Numbered from the stretch's first letter, positions 34,913 through 46,910 are shown. The stretch: 64,000 nt of DNA from Adiantum capillus-veneris (GCA_014529385.2 CM043947.1:101421811-101485810), one strand, 5' to 3'. Program-made: numbers and translations. Notes: generated by a model from the letters alone, not told the origin.

Positions 34913-35149
34913 TCAAGTTTTGGGAGGGAAAGCCATATTCTCAAGTTTAGAGTTGATAGAGTTCGTGTGGCTTATGTTTCAGGAGGGAACGCTTGTAAGT
35001 TGGCATTTCAAATCATTAGTCATACGGTTAGTTGGATTCCTGACAAGAGAACGAAGGATAAGAATGATAAAGACGGCGGCTACCTACCAAAGAATGTCAT
35101 TTTGGCTTTTTGTTGCGCAGAAAAGTATCACATAAAATGTACAAGTTAA
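34913..35149. other. unassigned sequence upstream of the transposase-like gene
   Basis: No recognisable domain or terminal repeat. The right boundary of the histone/transposase locus should lie here or just beyond. Confidence 0.3.
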
Positions 35150-35401
35150 CATTTTCATTTTCTCTCTCTAAGCCGACGTGGCACTTCTTACAGGGCCCAA
35201 AAGTGAGTCCAACTTTCTCCTAATGAGACCTCCCAAGTTTTTTTATCTCTTAGCCTGTTTTTATTGCTTCTCATGAGGTTACTGGGTACACCATAAACCC
35301 AAGGTTTTTCAATCAACCAAAAACTCCATTTTGGGGGCCCTACAAATGTGCATTTTTACCACAAAAAATTACAAGGGTTAAATTAGGCTCCATACTTAAC
35401 A
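35150..35401 (-). repeat. inverted, diverged LTR related to LTR C (left border approximate)
   Basis: On the minus strand it opens TGTTAAGTATGGAGCCTAAT at 35401 and stays similar to LTR C for ~90 bp (CCTTGTAATTTT, TGTGGTAAAA). It then diverges. No matching 3' end was found. Confidence 0.6.
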
Positions 35402-35739
35402 ACAAACATATACACACTCAAGGTAGCCCCAGGCCTTAAGAGGCAGCAAGGACACATGTCAAGCTCCTACCCATGTTACCTTCATGAGGTGCTGGAATCC
35501 TATTTGCCAGGCTTAAAGGGGATCCAATGATAAATTACTTGAATTATCTAATTATTTTTGCATTTATCAAGTCCCCTCTCTCAAAGGGGAAAGGGGGACA
35601 CTTGTTCCAAGGCTACCCTTGTTGCTTGTTATGCCTCCTTCTTGTGATTGGCTAGGCTTAGAGGGGTCCAATGAGCTTCAAGCATGACCTACAAGGGGGG
35701 GTTGACCAAAGCAAGCTAGGGGGTTGTTTGCGAGGTATA
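35402..35739. other. no gene seen
   Basis: Spacer between an inverted LTR-C-like fragment and a direct LTR-C fragment; nothing recognised. Confidence 0.5.
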
Positions 35740-36370
35740 TGTTAAGTATGGAGCTTGATTTATCCTTGTAATTTTCTGTGGTAAAAGCGCACATTTGTAA
35801 GGCCCCCATTATGAGGAGAAGCCATCGTGCGTGAAGGAAAATCACTCACCGGAAACCAAAATTTTCACGGACAAGAAGCAGGGGCAACTTTAAAGGCCTC
35901 GGGGGCGGAGGCCCTCGAGACTGTTTTTTTCGCTGGAATATTCTTTTTCGTCGGAATATTATGGCCGGACGGCGGTCGGAAAGTGGTCGGAAAACAACCG
36001 GTCGGTTGGCCGGTGGCCGGTAGTCAATGGCCAATTGCCGGTGGTCGGAAGTCGATGGCCGGTGGCCGGTGGCCGAATTCAAAAGCAGACTTGTCTTCTC
36101 AAGGGCGGCCACACATGGGCGGATTGGAGGGTCCGATTTGGACTTATTCGCACAAGGGCGGCTACACATGGCTGTCTCTCATAAGAGAGGGCAGCCCTTT
36201 TGGCCTATAAAAGGAGGCCATTTCTACACACATTTCAGAGTGTGAAGTTGATGCAACAAGGTGAGTGTGAGGTGGTGAGAGTGAAGCAAGGCGGGAGTTC
36301 CATTAAGGGTATAATCCCTTTGTAAACTACTTCTTGTTTTGAAGTACTAAAGCCATTGAGTGGCTTTTGA
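35740..36370 (+). repeat. LTR 'C' fragment, 3'-truncated
   Basis: Starts TGTTAAGTATGGAGCTTGAT and matches LTR C to ...CATTGAGTGGCTT, then joins a gypsy-like protease sequence. About 185 bp of the LTR are missing. Confidence 0.9.
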
Positions 36371-36960
36371 CAAGAGCAGCAACTTTGACATAATATTGGG
36401 CAGACCATTCATGCGTCAGCTCAAAATGGTACAAGACTGAGGCTACGACTATATCTACTTGAGACAAAAAGAGGTCACAACAAAAATCATTGTCAAAGAT
36501 CATAGTTATAGAGATGTAGTGAGAACCCCATGGGAAGACTTAAACTCCAGAACTGATTTGGAAAGCAAAGCGCATATTTGGATGTACGGAGCTCCAATGC
36601 AGGATCAAAAGAAGAACAGGGACAGAGAAGAAGATCGACTGTCTACTACGATGATCAAATTCAGCATATGCGAAGAAACGGGACTCAAAATCACATGTTC
36701 AGTTGTGATAGATTCAAAAGCAACAAAGAATATAATGACTTATGGAACGTGGATAATGATGGGGAAGCCGCCAATCACCAAGCTAGAGGAGATAGTGTAC
36801 ACAAGTTCAAAAATGCCAATTCCTAGCTTCGGAGTGGCAGAAGCCGTACTGAAATTGAGGTGACCGGGGAGTATAAAGATACTTTCCACATAATCGACTC
36901 CCATCATATCAAAGAGAGTCTGATCCTGACAAAAAGTTGGAGGAACATCTTCTTTCGACA
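36371..36960 (+). pseudogene. gypsy-like remnant with two adjacent retropepsin-like blocks
   Basis: A continuous frame reads NFDIILGRPFMRQLKMVQD, a TGA where Trp fits, then GYDYIYLRQKE: the end of one retropepsin. Some 60 codons later it reads SVVIDSKATKNIM, the start of another with DSK in place of DSG. After a one-base shift near 36855, FHIIDSHHIKESLILTKSW completes it. The active-site Gly is lost, so it is inactive. Two protease blocks in one frame are unusual and could be a duplication or a relic fusion. It belongs to the element ending in LTR D. Confidence 0.6.
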
Positions 36961-37608
36961 ACAATCAAAAGCTTCAACAACGACAACGGTAAAACTCCAT
37001 GAAGCTTCTCAAATCCATGCAAAGGAGAAATCGCCAACCATCACGGAAAAAGGTAAATCAAAGGTAAACACTGAAGTATATGAACCTCGCCATACGACTT
37101 TACCTTCAACGAGCTTCCATCAAACTTCTCGTGAAGCCTCTACATCAAGAGCCAAACCATCGACAATGCAATGGAAACCGAGACAAAAAGTCTATCAACC
37201 AAAGTTTCCATCACATCAAAGCATTAGAAAGAAGCCAAATAATTTCAACCAAGTGTTGGTATCAAAAGAGCACATCAAAGTCAAAGACCCAGTTTGGATA
37301 CATGAAGCACAAGTTCAACATCAACGAAAGGTGATAGGGTGGGTGCATCAAATAAGCCAATCATTGCTCAGGGCTACTTCCAAGAAAACACTAATGTTTG
37401 GGCCAAGAGGCCTAAAGTAATCGCCTTGACCTACCCACCTCAACCAAGGTGCTCTACAAAGAACAAGATGTGATATAAACGCAAGACAAACAACTCAAAT
37501 AGGAGAAAGAAAAACCACGAAAGGTAGAAGAAAAGACCTTCCAAGCAAGAAATGCAACAAGTTTGGGTATGAAAGTCAAACGCTAGTCAAAGTACCCAAG
37601 AAAGGCAG
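36961..37608 (+). pseudogene. basic, Gln/Lys-rich frame of the LTR-D element, degenerate
   Basis: A frame to 37420 is rich in Ser, Thr, Lys and Gln, with MQWKPRQKVYQPKFPS and KDPVWIHEAQVQHQRK, which resemble the W-x-P units in the next ORF. The rest is broken. No enzyme motif. Confidence 0.35.
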
Positions 37609-38166
37609 GTGAGGCAGCAAATGATTCCAGTTAAGCTACTCGAAGAACAAGGATTTTATGAAGGTAACACACAAATATGGTTACCGAAAATTGTAGCTCA
37701 GTCTGGAACAACCAACAAAAATCATGCAGCACAAGCTTCTACCCCAAAGCAAGCAAAGGAAACCAACATCCAACAGAAGCCAATTGCAACCAAGGCTGCT
37801 GCAATCTCTAGATGGATACCTCGTCATCAACTCCAAAATCAAGGCTTCTACAATGGAAACAATCAGGTTTGGATACCAAAGCCTAGTGTCCATCAAATTA
37901 TAGAAGCAGATAAAATGCCAATAACAATCACACAAGGACCAAAAGCAAGATGGGTTCCAAAATTTCTAGTGGAAACTCAATCACAGAGAACCCACATATC
38001 TCGACAATCGCTTCTCATGGAAATTAACACAAAGGCTACATCAAGCCCTACCAAAGCTGAAGAAGTAGTGACAGCATACGACAAACAAGTCAAGAGGAGC
38101 CAAAGTATACCAACGTACTTGACAAAATGGTGGCATCCAAAGACTAACACAATGGAAGAGGCCTAA
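37609..38166 (+). CDS. repeat-containing basic protein of the LTR-D element, fragment
   Basis: About 185 codons with a repeating motif: VKLLEEQGFYEGNTQIWLPK, HQLQNQGFYNGNNQVWIPK, then shorter ARWVPKFLVE and LTKWWHPK. Spacing is ~70 residues. No known domain; no RT or integrase downstream. It could be a structural or nucleic-acid-binding part of gag. The start is uncertain because the upstream frame is broken. Confidence 0.4.
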   Translation: MRQQMIPVKLLEEQGFYEGNTQIWLPKIVAQSGTTNKNHAAQASTPKQAKETNIQQKPIATKAAAISRWIPRHQLQNQGFYNGNNQVWIPKPSVHQIIEADKMPITITQGPKARWVPKFLVETQSQRTHISRQSLLMEINTKATSSPTKAEEVVTAYDKQVKRSQSIPTYLTKWWHPKTNTMEEA

Positions 38167-39643
38167 ATTTCCAGAACTTATGGAATTGGGTTTTTGGCCT
38201 TGAACAGGTAATTCCAAGTCGCCATTAAAAATACATGGCATAAAAGTCAGAGTTGGGCAGCTAAGCCACTAAATGAGCGAGGCTTTAGTCCCAAACCTTC
38301 ATGTAATATTCTATGTGGTCTAAGCGTCTTAGTTATTCTAGGTACTCCTCAAGCTCGAAGAGTTGAGCATAATTATGTTGTGTCGCTCGTTCTAGTATAG
38401 GTGACCATAAGAGTCGAAGTCATTGTAGTATAGTGGTAAGTGAAGGAGGAGGTCCAAAAGACACTCACGCACTCATCACAGTGAGGAATGAGTGGACAAG
38501 CTTCTACATCAAAAACCCTTCTTGGAAACATGGAAGCTATTGAGACGTCCTTTGATGTCACATGTGCTACGTTTGTTCCTTGAAGCACCCATCAACTCCA
38601 TCTCTTACACTACATGATTTTGTTCGACAAATTTCTCATAAGCATATAGAGTGTCCCATAACTAGCACTTGCATTAGGCACTCTTCCTTTGTTTCTCCCA
38701 AGCAGTCATCTTGCATGACAGGTACTTCAAGTCCAAATGCTCAACACCAATAAGAGCGTATACCAAAGGTACTTTTTTCCCATCGGGTTTTTTCCCTTTG
38801 GTCATCCAGGTTTTAAGACCCTAATCTAGAAACCCTCATCATCGACTTCTTGTATATATTTCTTCTACATCAACAAAAAGAAATGGCTACCCAAATCAAT
38901 CGACAACGACTTGGAGCAAAAACTGCAGGTCTCCATATGCTTATCAAGAGCATCTTTTATCTTCAAGGGTGACAACAAAGCTCCATCAAAAAATGGCAAG
39001 TCAAAGAATGGCCTACAACAACAAGCAATGAAAAAATCAGAAAGCAAGCTATCCACAACAACCATACGTAGCTCACACAGTGTTTCAATATTGGTGACCT
39101 ATCGCAGACAACTCAAATTACGATGGACATGGAAAGCATACCCCTCATAAAGTCCATGTGGCAACAAAGAATATTGCGCAATGCGAAGAAAAGTTGTCTT
39201 GATAACCAAATATTAAGTCACATATCAACAACATGGTAGATATGAGTCAGTCAAAGAAGGGGGGACTGTCATCAATGCAAAGCTCTTCTGAAGCAAAAGA
39301 CCGACCTTGAAGACAAAGATTCAACGATCAATGGAAAGAGGAAGAATGCCATACAAAGTCAATGGACAAACAATGATAACTTCAGCAAAAAAGCTCTCAA
39401 CGACAAAACATAAGGAGTTCCATAGTGTTGAAGCTAGTGAAGTATTACAAGTCAATGACAAAGACAGAAACATCAAAAGAACTATTCATGATAGATATGA
39501 ATCACTCAAGGAAGGGGGAGCGTCATCAACGACAAAGCACTTCCCAAGCTGAAGTCCCAACCTTGAAGACAAAGCTGAAGACAACCCTATGACAAGACTG
39601 CACAAGGTCGTGTCAAGGGACGACATGAATTAGGAAGGGGGAA
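38167..39643 (+). other. non-coding 3' part of the LTR-D element
   Basis: No convincing gene. It contains two similar stretches of the type GAAGGGGGGACTGTCATC (39253 and 39513) and ends in a polypurine tract GGAAGGGGGAA directly before the first LTR-D unit at 39644. Confidence 0.5.
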
Positions 39644-42139
39644 TGTTTGAGGACACATCAAACGGGCACCCAATTGGTCGGACACATAGCTAGAGACCAC
39701 ATTTGTACTCTATTAGTTTTTCGAGCTAGTGTAGTAATACTTTGTGTAAATCCTCATTCCAGAGTAGTGGGTCAATTCTCTGAGTTTTAATGATGTCATG
39801 ACAATTGTAAAGGTCCATGTGAACCGGCCACTGGCCATTTAGAATGCCCTAGGTATAAAGGTCAATAACCTTAATGTGAAAGGAGGCTTATTTTTAGAAG
39901 AAAAAAGAGCTCTCTTGTACGTACGCTCAAGCTACGAGCTGCTCCAACTTGTAATAATCGACTTTTCTAATGATTGGGTAATCCGTTTTTAAATCCGAAA
40001 CTTGCATTGTGTTCCTCTCTCTTTGCTCTTCCATTCTAGTGTAAGCATTGAAGTTTTGTTGAGGTTTGCGACTATGCGTCTGTGAGTTGTAAATGCAGAT
40101 TTGCGTGCTTAAATCACTGTTTTTAGTCGTTTTGACCATAGGAGAGTGTTCCTAGATGATAGGGCGACCTTTCTGGTATGTTCTGTCGCAATTTTTAGAA
40201 TCTTTTTCATGATGGATCGTGATTTTGGTACCTTGTTGGATTGCGTCCAGATTTGCTAGGATAGTGCCCCAAAGTGTCCTAGACCTCCTCCTAAAGTCTC
40301 GTTGCATTTCGAGTCCGTTCGAGTGCCGAAATGGCGTGATGACCTAGAGCTGTGAGAAAGGACATCAGCAAATTTCCCTGATCATTGAGTGTTGGTGTGC
40401 TTGTAGAGTTGTTGTGTTTGCTTGTTAAGGCTCACTTCGCAAGATTGACGATCTCATAGAGTCTTCGTGCCCCATCCGAGTCACTTTCCCTGAGTATTGA
40501 CATTATGTTAGTGCCAGAAAGCTATGCTACAGACGTCCGTCACCACGACCCACTAGAATGTTTGAGGAGAGATCAAACGGGCACCCAATTGGTCGGACAC
40601 ATAGCTGGACACCACATTTGTACTCTTTTAGTTTTCTGAGCTAGTGTAGTAATACTATGTGTAAATCCTGATTCCAGAGTAGTGGGTCACTTCCCTGAGT
40701 TGTGATGATGTCATGACAGTTGTAAAGGTCCATGTGAGCCGGCCACTGGCCATTTAGAATTCCCTAGGTATAAAGGTCAATAACCTTAATGTGAAAGGAG
40801 GCTTTTTTAGAAGAAAAAAGAGCTCTGTTGTATGTACGCTCAAGGTACGAACTGCTCCAACTTGTAATCGACTTTTCTAATGACTGGGTAATCCATTTTA
40901 AAATCCAAAACTTGCATTGTGTTCCTCTCTCTTTGCTCTTCCATTCTAGTGTAAGCATTGTCAATTTTGTTGTGGTTCGCGACTATGCGTCTATGAGCTA
41001 TAAATGTAGATTTGAGTGCTTAAATCACTGTTTTTAGTCGTTTTGACCATAGGAGAGTGTTCCTAGATGATAGGGTGACCTTTGTGGTATGTTCTGTTGC
41101 AGTTTTCAGAACCTTTTTCATGATGGATCGTGATTTTGGTACCTTGTTGGATTATGTCCAGATTTGCTAGGATAGTGCCCCTAAGTGTCTTAGACCTCCT
41201 CCTAAAGTCTCGTTGCATTTCGAGTCCGTTCGAGTGCCGAAATGGCGTGATGACCTAGAGCTATGAGAAAGGACATAGGCAAATTTCCCTCATCATTGAG
41301 TGTTGGTGTGCTTGTAGAGTTGTTGTGTTTGCTTGTTAAGGCTCACTTCGTGAAATTGACGATCTCATAGAGTCCTCGTGCCCCGTCCGAGTCACTTTCC
41401 CTGAGTATTGACATTATGTTAGTGCCAGAAAGCTATGCTGCAGACATCCGTCACGGCGACCCGCTAGAATGTTTGAGTACAGATCAAACGAGCGCCCAAT
41501 TGGTCGGACACATAGCTGGACACCACATTGTACTCTATTAGTTTTCCGAGCTAGTGTACTAATACTATGTGTAAATCCTGATTCCAAAGTAGTGGGTCAA
41601 TTCCCTAAGTTGTAATGATGTCATGACAATTGTAAAGGTCCATGTGAACCGGCCAATAGCCATTTAGAATGCCCTAGGTATAAAGGTCAATAACCTTAAT
41701 GTGAAAGGAGGCTTATATTTAGAAGAAAAAAGAGCTCTGTTATACGTACGCTGAAGCTACGAGCTGCTCCAACTTCTAATCGACTTTTCTAATGATTGGA
41801 TAATCCGTTTCTAAATCCGAAACTTGCATTGTGTTCCTCTCTCTTTGCTCTTCCATTCTAGTGTAAGCATTGTCAGTTTATTGAGGTTCACGACTATGCG
41901 TCTGTGAGCTATAAATGCAGATTTGAGTGCTAAAATCACTGTTTTTAGTCGTTTTGACCATAGGAGAGTGTTCGTAGATGATAGCGAGACCTTTCGGATA
42001 TGTTCTGTTACAGTTTTCAGAACCTTTTTCATGATGTATCGTGATTTTGGTACCTTGTTGGATTCCGTCCAGATGTGCTAGGATAGTGCCCCTAGGTGTC
42101 CTAGACCTCCTCCTAAAGTCTCGTTGCAATTCGAGTCCG

Positions 42140-42955
42140 TGTTAAGTATGGAGTCTGATTTACCCTTGTAATTTTCTGTGGTAAAAGCGCACATTTGTAA
42201 GGCCCCCATTATGAGGAGAAGCCATCGTGCGTGGAGGAAAATCACTCACCGGAAACCAAAATTTTCAAGGACAAGAATCAGGGGAAACTTTAAAGGCCTC
42301 GGGGGCGGAGGCCCCCGAGACTTTTTTTTTCGCCGGAATATTATGGCCGGACGGCGGCCGGAAAGTGGTCGGAAAACAACCGGTCGGTTGGCCGGTGGCC
42401 GGTGGTCAATGGCCGATGGCCGGTGGTCGGAAGTCAATGGCCGGTGGCCGGTGGCCGGAAGTCAATGGCCAGTGGCCGGTGGCCGAATTCAATGGCCGGT
42501 GGCCGAATTCAAAAGCGGACTTGTCTTCTCAAGGACGGCCACACATGGGCGGATTGGAGGGTCCGATTTGCACTTATTCGCACAAGGGCGGCTACACATG
42601 GCTGTCTCTCATAAGAGAGGGCAGCCCTTTTGGCCTATAAAAGGAGGCCATTTCTACACACATTACATAGTGTGAAGTTGATGCAACAAGGTGAGTGTGA
42701 GGTGGTGAGAGTGAAGCAAGGCGGGAGCTCCATTAAGGGTATAATCCCTTTGTAAACTACTTCTTGTTTTGAAGTACTAAATCCATTGAGTGGCTGCTTT
42801 CCCGTGGACGTAGCCCACATTGGGTGAACCACGTATATCGTGTGTACTCTCTCTCTCTCTCTCTCTCTACTCTATAATCTCGTGTATATAAATCTGTCTC
42901 TCTCCATTAAGTAATCTACTCAATTATCTATTTAGCTACGTCTTATTTCCTAACA
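42140..42955 (+). repeat. 5' LTR 'C' of the intact copia element
   Basis: 816 bp, TGTTAAGTATGG...CCTAACA, with TATAAAAG at 42636-42643 and a GC-rich minisatellite of GGCCGGTGG and GGTCGGAAGTCAATGG units at ~42340-42510. Confidence 0.97.
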
Positions 42956-42957
42956 AC

Positions 42958-42969
42958 TGGTATCAGAGC
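42958..42969 (+). other. primer-binding site, initiator Met-tRNA
   Basis: TGGTATCAGAGC two bases after the 5' LTR, the usual copia primer site. Confidence 0.95.
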
Positions 42970-43028
42970 AAGGTTTGCTCGTAGCTAAATTATCTCAAGG
43001 AAAGGATTCCTTTAATTGAGTGGGAGTT

Positions 43029-46000
43029 ATGGCGGAGGAAGGGAAGCTCAAGATTGAGAAGTTCAACGGCAAAAACTACCAACATTGGAAGATGCAGATT
43101 GAAGACTATCTCTACCAGAAGGACCTCTATTTGCCACTAGGCGGTCTTGCGAAGAAGCCCGCAACAATGGCAGATGAAGCATGGATTGTCCTTGATCGAA
43201 AGGCACTGGGAACGATCCGGTTAAGCTTGGCGTCAATAGTGGCCTTCAATGTTTCGGAGATGAAGACCACGGAGGACTTGATGAAGTCACTTGACGACTT
43301 CTACGAGAAACCATCGGCATCCAATAAGGTATTTCTTATGAAGCGCTTGTTCAATCTAAAGATGGCAGAGAATGGTTCAGTTGCAGAACATCTAAATGAC
43401 TTTAACACAAACATAAGTCAACTTCGATCGGTGAAAATCAATTTCGATGACGAAGTACGAGCTCTTCTTATACTATCATCTCTACCGGATAGCTGGGACA
43501 GCCTTGTGATGGCTGTAAGTAATTCTATCTCTGGCACAAATACTCTTAAGTTTGATGATGTTGTGGGTGTTCTCCTAAGCGAGGAAATGCGAAGGAGAAG
43601 CATAGGAGAATCATCAAGTGCTGCACTATCAGTGGAAACAAGAGGAAGGCCTAAGGAGAGGTTCAAAAACCAAAAGGGTCGTGATCGCTCAAGGCGGAGC
43701 AAGTCACGCACAAAGTCAGTTCTTGAATGTTGGAACTGCGGCAAGAAAGGCCACGTCAAGAAGGATTGCTGGTCCAAGAAGAAGAAGGAGACAGAGTCTC
43801 AAGACAACAAGCCAACATCGGAGGCCAATGTGGCAGGTAAAGTAGAGCAAGATGCTCTAATTCTCTCATTAGACTATGTGTCTAATTCCTGGATAGTAGA
43901 TTCCGGGGCTTCATTCCATGCGACACCACACAACCAACATTTCCAAGACTACACTAAAGGTAATTTTGGGTATGTATACTTGGGAGATGATGAAGCTTGT
44001 GAGATTGTCGGCAAAGGTACAGTTTCTATCAAAACTGCTAACGGAAATGAATGGAAGCTTAAAGATGTTAGGCATGTTCCTTCTCTTCGCAAAAATTTGA
44101 TCTCTACAGGACAATTGGACGATGAAGGTCACAACATTGCATTCGGAAACAAACGGTGGAAGATCTCAAAGGGATCTTTGGTGGTTGCCAAGGGTGAAAA
44201 AGTCGGTACACTTTACTTGTGTGTTGTTAGCACGCAACCTTCAGCTTGTGCAGCAACTACAAAAGTTGACAGTGCGGTGTGGCACTGCCGACTTGGGCAT
44301 ATGAGTGCCAAAGGAATGCAAATCCTTCAAACAAAGAAGCTTCTACCAGGTTTGAAAGAAGTGGACTTAGAGTTCTGTGAAGATTGTGTTTATGGTAAAC
44401 AAAAGAGGGTAAAATTTCAAAAATCAGGAAATGAAAGAAAAAATAAAAAACTTGAGTTGGTTCATTCTGATGTTTGGGGTCCTGCAAGTACACCATCACT
44501 TGGTGGCTCGTTGTACTATGTAACATTCATAGACGATGCGACTAGAAAAACATGGATTTATGTCATGAAGAATAAATCCGATGTATTTTCCATATTTCAA
44601 AGGTGGAAAGCCTTTGTGGAGAATGAAACAGGTACCAAGGTTAAATGTCTCAGATCCGACAATGGAGGCGAATATTGCAGCCAAGCTTTTGAAAGCTTTT
44701 GTGCTAGCAATGGCATTCGGAGGCAAAGGACAACCCCAAGGACACCTCAACAAAATGGGATTTCGGAAAGGATGAATAGGACAATCATGGAACGAGCACG
44801 AAGCATGCGGCTACATGCAGGCCTACCGCTTGAGCTTTGGGCGGAAGCTGTAAGTACGTCTGTGTACTTAATCAATCGGTCACCCACAACGGCATTGGAT
44901 GGGGGAGTTCCAGAAGAGGCATGGACAGGTAAACCGGTGAATTATGCATTTCTTAAAGTGTTTGGGTGTGAGGCTTTCATGCACATAGATAGAAGCCTAA
45001 GATCAAAGTTAGATGCAAAGTCCAAAAAGTGTTTCTTCATTGGCTATGGAGAAGGAGACTTTGGGTATCGCCTATGGAATCCTGAAGATGGTAAAATCTT
45101 AAGGAGTAGGGATGTAATTTTTAACGAACAAAATATGTACAAAGATTACTTGGAAAGAAAACAAACAAAAGAAACAGGTGATGAGTACATGGAGCTTGAG
45201 GACGGTGAAGACTCAAGGACTGCAAACGGTGACAATGTGCAACAACGTCAACCAAATGAGGAGCCTCAACCTATTCCCCGAAGATCTACAAGAGCAAGTA
45301 GACCTCCAGAAAGGTTTGTTCCTTCCTTCAACCATCTCTTGATCTCAGATTCTGGAGAGCTGGAATCATATGAAGAAGCTATGCAACATGCATCCAAAGA
45401 AGAATGGACGAAGAGCATGCAAGTGGAGATGGACTCACTACATTGCAACCAAACATGGGAGTTGGTTGAGTTGCCTAAAGGTAAGCGGGCACTTCAAAAC
45501 AAATGGGTGTACAAGCTAAAGGAAGAAGAAGGTGGGAAGAAAAGGTACAAGTCTAGGCTTGTGGTAAAAGGTTTTTCTCAAAAGAAAGGTATTGACTTCA
45601 ATGAAATATTTTCTCCTGTTGTAAAAATGAACTCAATTAGGCTTGTCTTAAGCCTTGTGGCTGCTCATGATCTAAATCTCGAGCAAATGGATGTAAATAC
45701 GGCATTCCCTCACGGTGACTTAGAGGAGGAAATCTACATGCTTCAACCAAAGGGGTATGAAGTAAAAGGTAAGGAGAAAATGGTTTGCAGATTAAAGAAG
45801 AGCTTGTATGGTTTAAAGCAAGCATCAAGACAATGGTACTTGAAGTTTGATCGATGGATGTTGGATCATGGATTCACAAGATGCAACTCGGATCACTGCG
45901 TCTACACGGAGAATTTGGGAGATGGGAAATTCATCATCCTAATGTTGTATGTTGATGACATGTTGATTGCAAGTGCTAACATGCAGGACATCAAAGACCT

Positions 46001-46910
46001 AAAAGAGGAGCTATCCAAATCTTTTTCAATGAAAGATTTAGGTGCTGCAAAGAGGATACTTGGTATGAAAATATCAAGGGACAGGACGAAGAAGACAATA
46101 AAGCTATCTCAAGAAGATTACATCAAGAAGGTACTAGAAAGGTTTGCAATGCAAAATGCAAAACCAGTTTCTACACCTTTGGCTGGTCATTTTAAACTAA
46201 CGAAGGATATGTGTCCAAAGACACAAGAGGAGATAGCCTATATGTCTAAAGTTCCATATGCTGCAGCGGTAGGTTCTCTAATGTATGCTATGGTCTGGAC
46301 AAGGCCAGACATTGCACATGCAGTGGGAGTTGTGAGTAGGTTCATGGACAACCCAGGTAAAGAGCATTGGCAAGCTGTGAAGTGGATACTTAGGTATCTA
46401 AAAGGGACAACAACAAATGCTTTGTATTTTGGAGGAACTGATATTTTTCTAGAAGGGTATGCTGATGCAGATATGGCAGGTGACAAAGATACTCGAAGGA
46501 GCACTACTGGCTATGTGTTCACGATTGGAGGCACAGGAGTAAGCTGGGCTTCAAAGCTGCAGAAAGTGGTTTCACTTTCTACCACGGAAGCAGAGTATGT
46601 AGCAATGACGGAGGCAAGCAAAGAAATTTTGTGGCTTCACAGATTCTTAGAAGAGCTTGGATTCAAACAAGACAATTGTGTCTTGTACAGTGATAGCCAA
46701 AGCGCTATCCATCTTGCGAAGAACTCAGCCTTTCATTCAAGGACAAAGCACATTGAGGTGAGATATCACTTCATACGCACTCTTTTGGAAGAGGGACAAC
46801 TAAAGCTAGGAAAGGTGCATACAAGTGAAAATCCTGCAGACATGTTTACAAAGGTGGTCAACAAGGAGAAGTTGAGCTTTTGCTCATCTTCAATCGGCAT
46901 TCAAGGATAA
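43029..46910 (+). CDS. copia gag-pol polyprotein, intact (1293 aa)
   Basis: Starts MAEEGKLKIEKFNGKNY; an upstream in-frame GTG is not needed. Order: gag (UBN2-like, ~1-200); CCHC knuckle CWNCGKKGHVKKDC (~234-247); protease WIVDSGASFHATPH (Asp ~291); integrase finger (WHCRLGHMS, CEDCVYGKQ) and catalytic D (VHSDVWGP), D (SDNGGEYC), E (ISERMNR); RT with MDVNTAFPHGDL and LYVDDMLIA (Asp pair ~976-977); RNase H with YADADMAGD, STTEAEYVAM and YSDSQSAIHLAKNS. Length is normal for a Tork/Tnt1-type polyprotein. No stop or frameshift. It would form particles, reverse-transcribe with a Met-tRNA primer and integrate, driven by the LTR TATA box. Confidence 0.97.
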   Translation: MAEEGKLKIEKFNGKNYQHWKMQIEDYLYQKDLYLPLGGLAKKPATMADEAWIVLDRKALGTIRLSLASIVAFNVSEMKTTEDLMKSLDDFYEKPSASNKVFLMKRLFNLKMAENGSVAEHLNDFNTNISQLRSVKINFDDEVRALLILSSLPDSWDSLVMAVSNSISGTNTLKFDDVVGVLLSEEMRRRSIGESSSAALSVETRGRPKERFKNQKGRDRSRRSKSRTKSVLECWNCGKKGHVKKDCWSKKKKETESQDNKPTSEANVAGKVEQDALILSLDYVSNSWIVDSGASFHATPHNQHFQDYTKGNFGYVYLGDDEACEIVGKGTVSIKTANGNEWKLKDVRHVPSLRKNLISTGQLDDEGHNIAFGNKRWKISKGSLVVAKGEKVGTLYLCVVSTQPSACAATTKVDSAVWHCRLGHMSAKGMQILQTKKLLPGLKEVDLEFCEDCVYGKQKRVKFQKSGNERKNKKLELVHSDVWGPASTPSLGGSLYYVTFIDDATRKTWIYVMKNKSDVFSIFQRWKAFVENETGTKVKCLRSDNGGEYCSQAFESFCASNGIRRQRTTPRTPQQNGISERMNRTIMERARSMRLHAGLPLELWAEAVSTSVYLINRSPTTALDGGVPEEAWTGKPVNYAFLKVFGCEAFMHIDRSLRSKLDAKSKKCFFIGYGEGDFGYRLWNPEDGKILRSRDVIFNEQNMYKDYLERKQTKETGDEYMELEDGEDSRTANGDNVQQRQPNEEPQPIPRRSTRASRPPERFVPSFNHLLISDSGELESYEEAMQHASKEEWTKSMQVEMDSLHCNQTWELVELPKGKRALQNKWVYKLKEEEGGKKRYKSRLVVKGFSQKKGIDFNEIFSPVVKMNSIRLVLSLVAAHDLNLEQMDVNTAFPHGDLEEEIYMLQPKGYEVKGKEKMVCRLKKSLYGLKQASRQWYLKFDRWMLDHGFTRCNSDHCVYTENLGDGKFIILMLYVDDMLIASANMQDIKDLKEELSKSFSMKDLGAAKRILGMKISRDRTKKTIKLSQEDYIKKVLERFAMQNAKPVSTPLAGHFKLTKDMCPKTQEEIAYMSKVPYAAAVGSLMYAMVWTRPDIAHAVGVVSRFMDNPGKEHWQAVKWILRYLKGTTTNALYFGGTDIFLEGYADADMAGDKDTRRSTTGYVFTIGGTGVSWASKLQKVVSLSTTEAEYVAMTEASKEILWLHRFLEELGFKQDNCVLYSDSQSAIHLAKNSAFHSRTKHIEVRYHFIRTLLEEGQLKLGKVHTSENPADMFTKVVNKEKLSFCSSSIGIQG

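Noticed and set aside
35150-36370. Inverted and direct LTR-C fragments as terminal repeats of the histone/transposase locus
   Set aside because: They are recognisable copia LTR pieces with no partner at the left side of the locus.
40764-42129. Minus-strand ORFs in LTR-D units
   Set aside because: They recur with the repeat, are short, and change frame between units.
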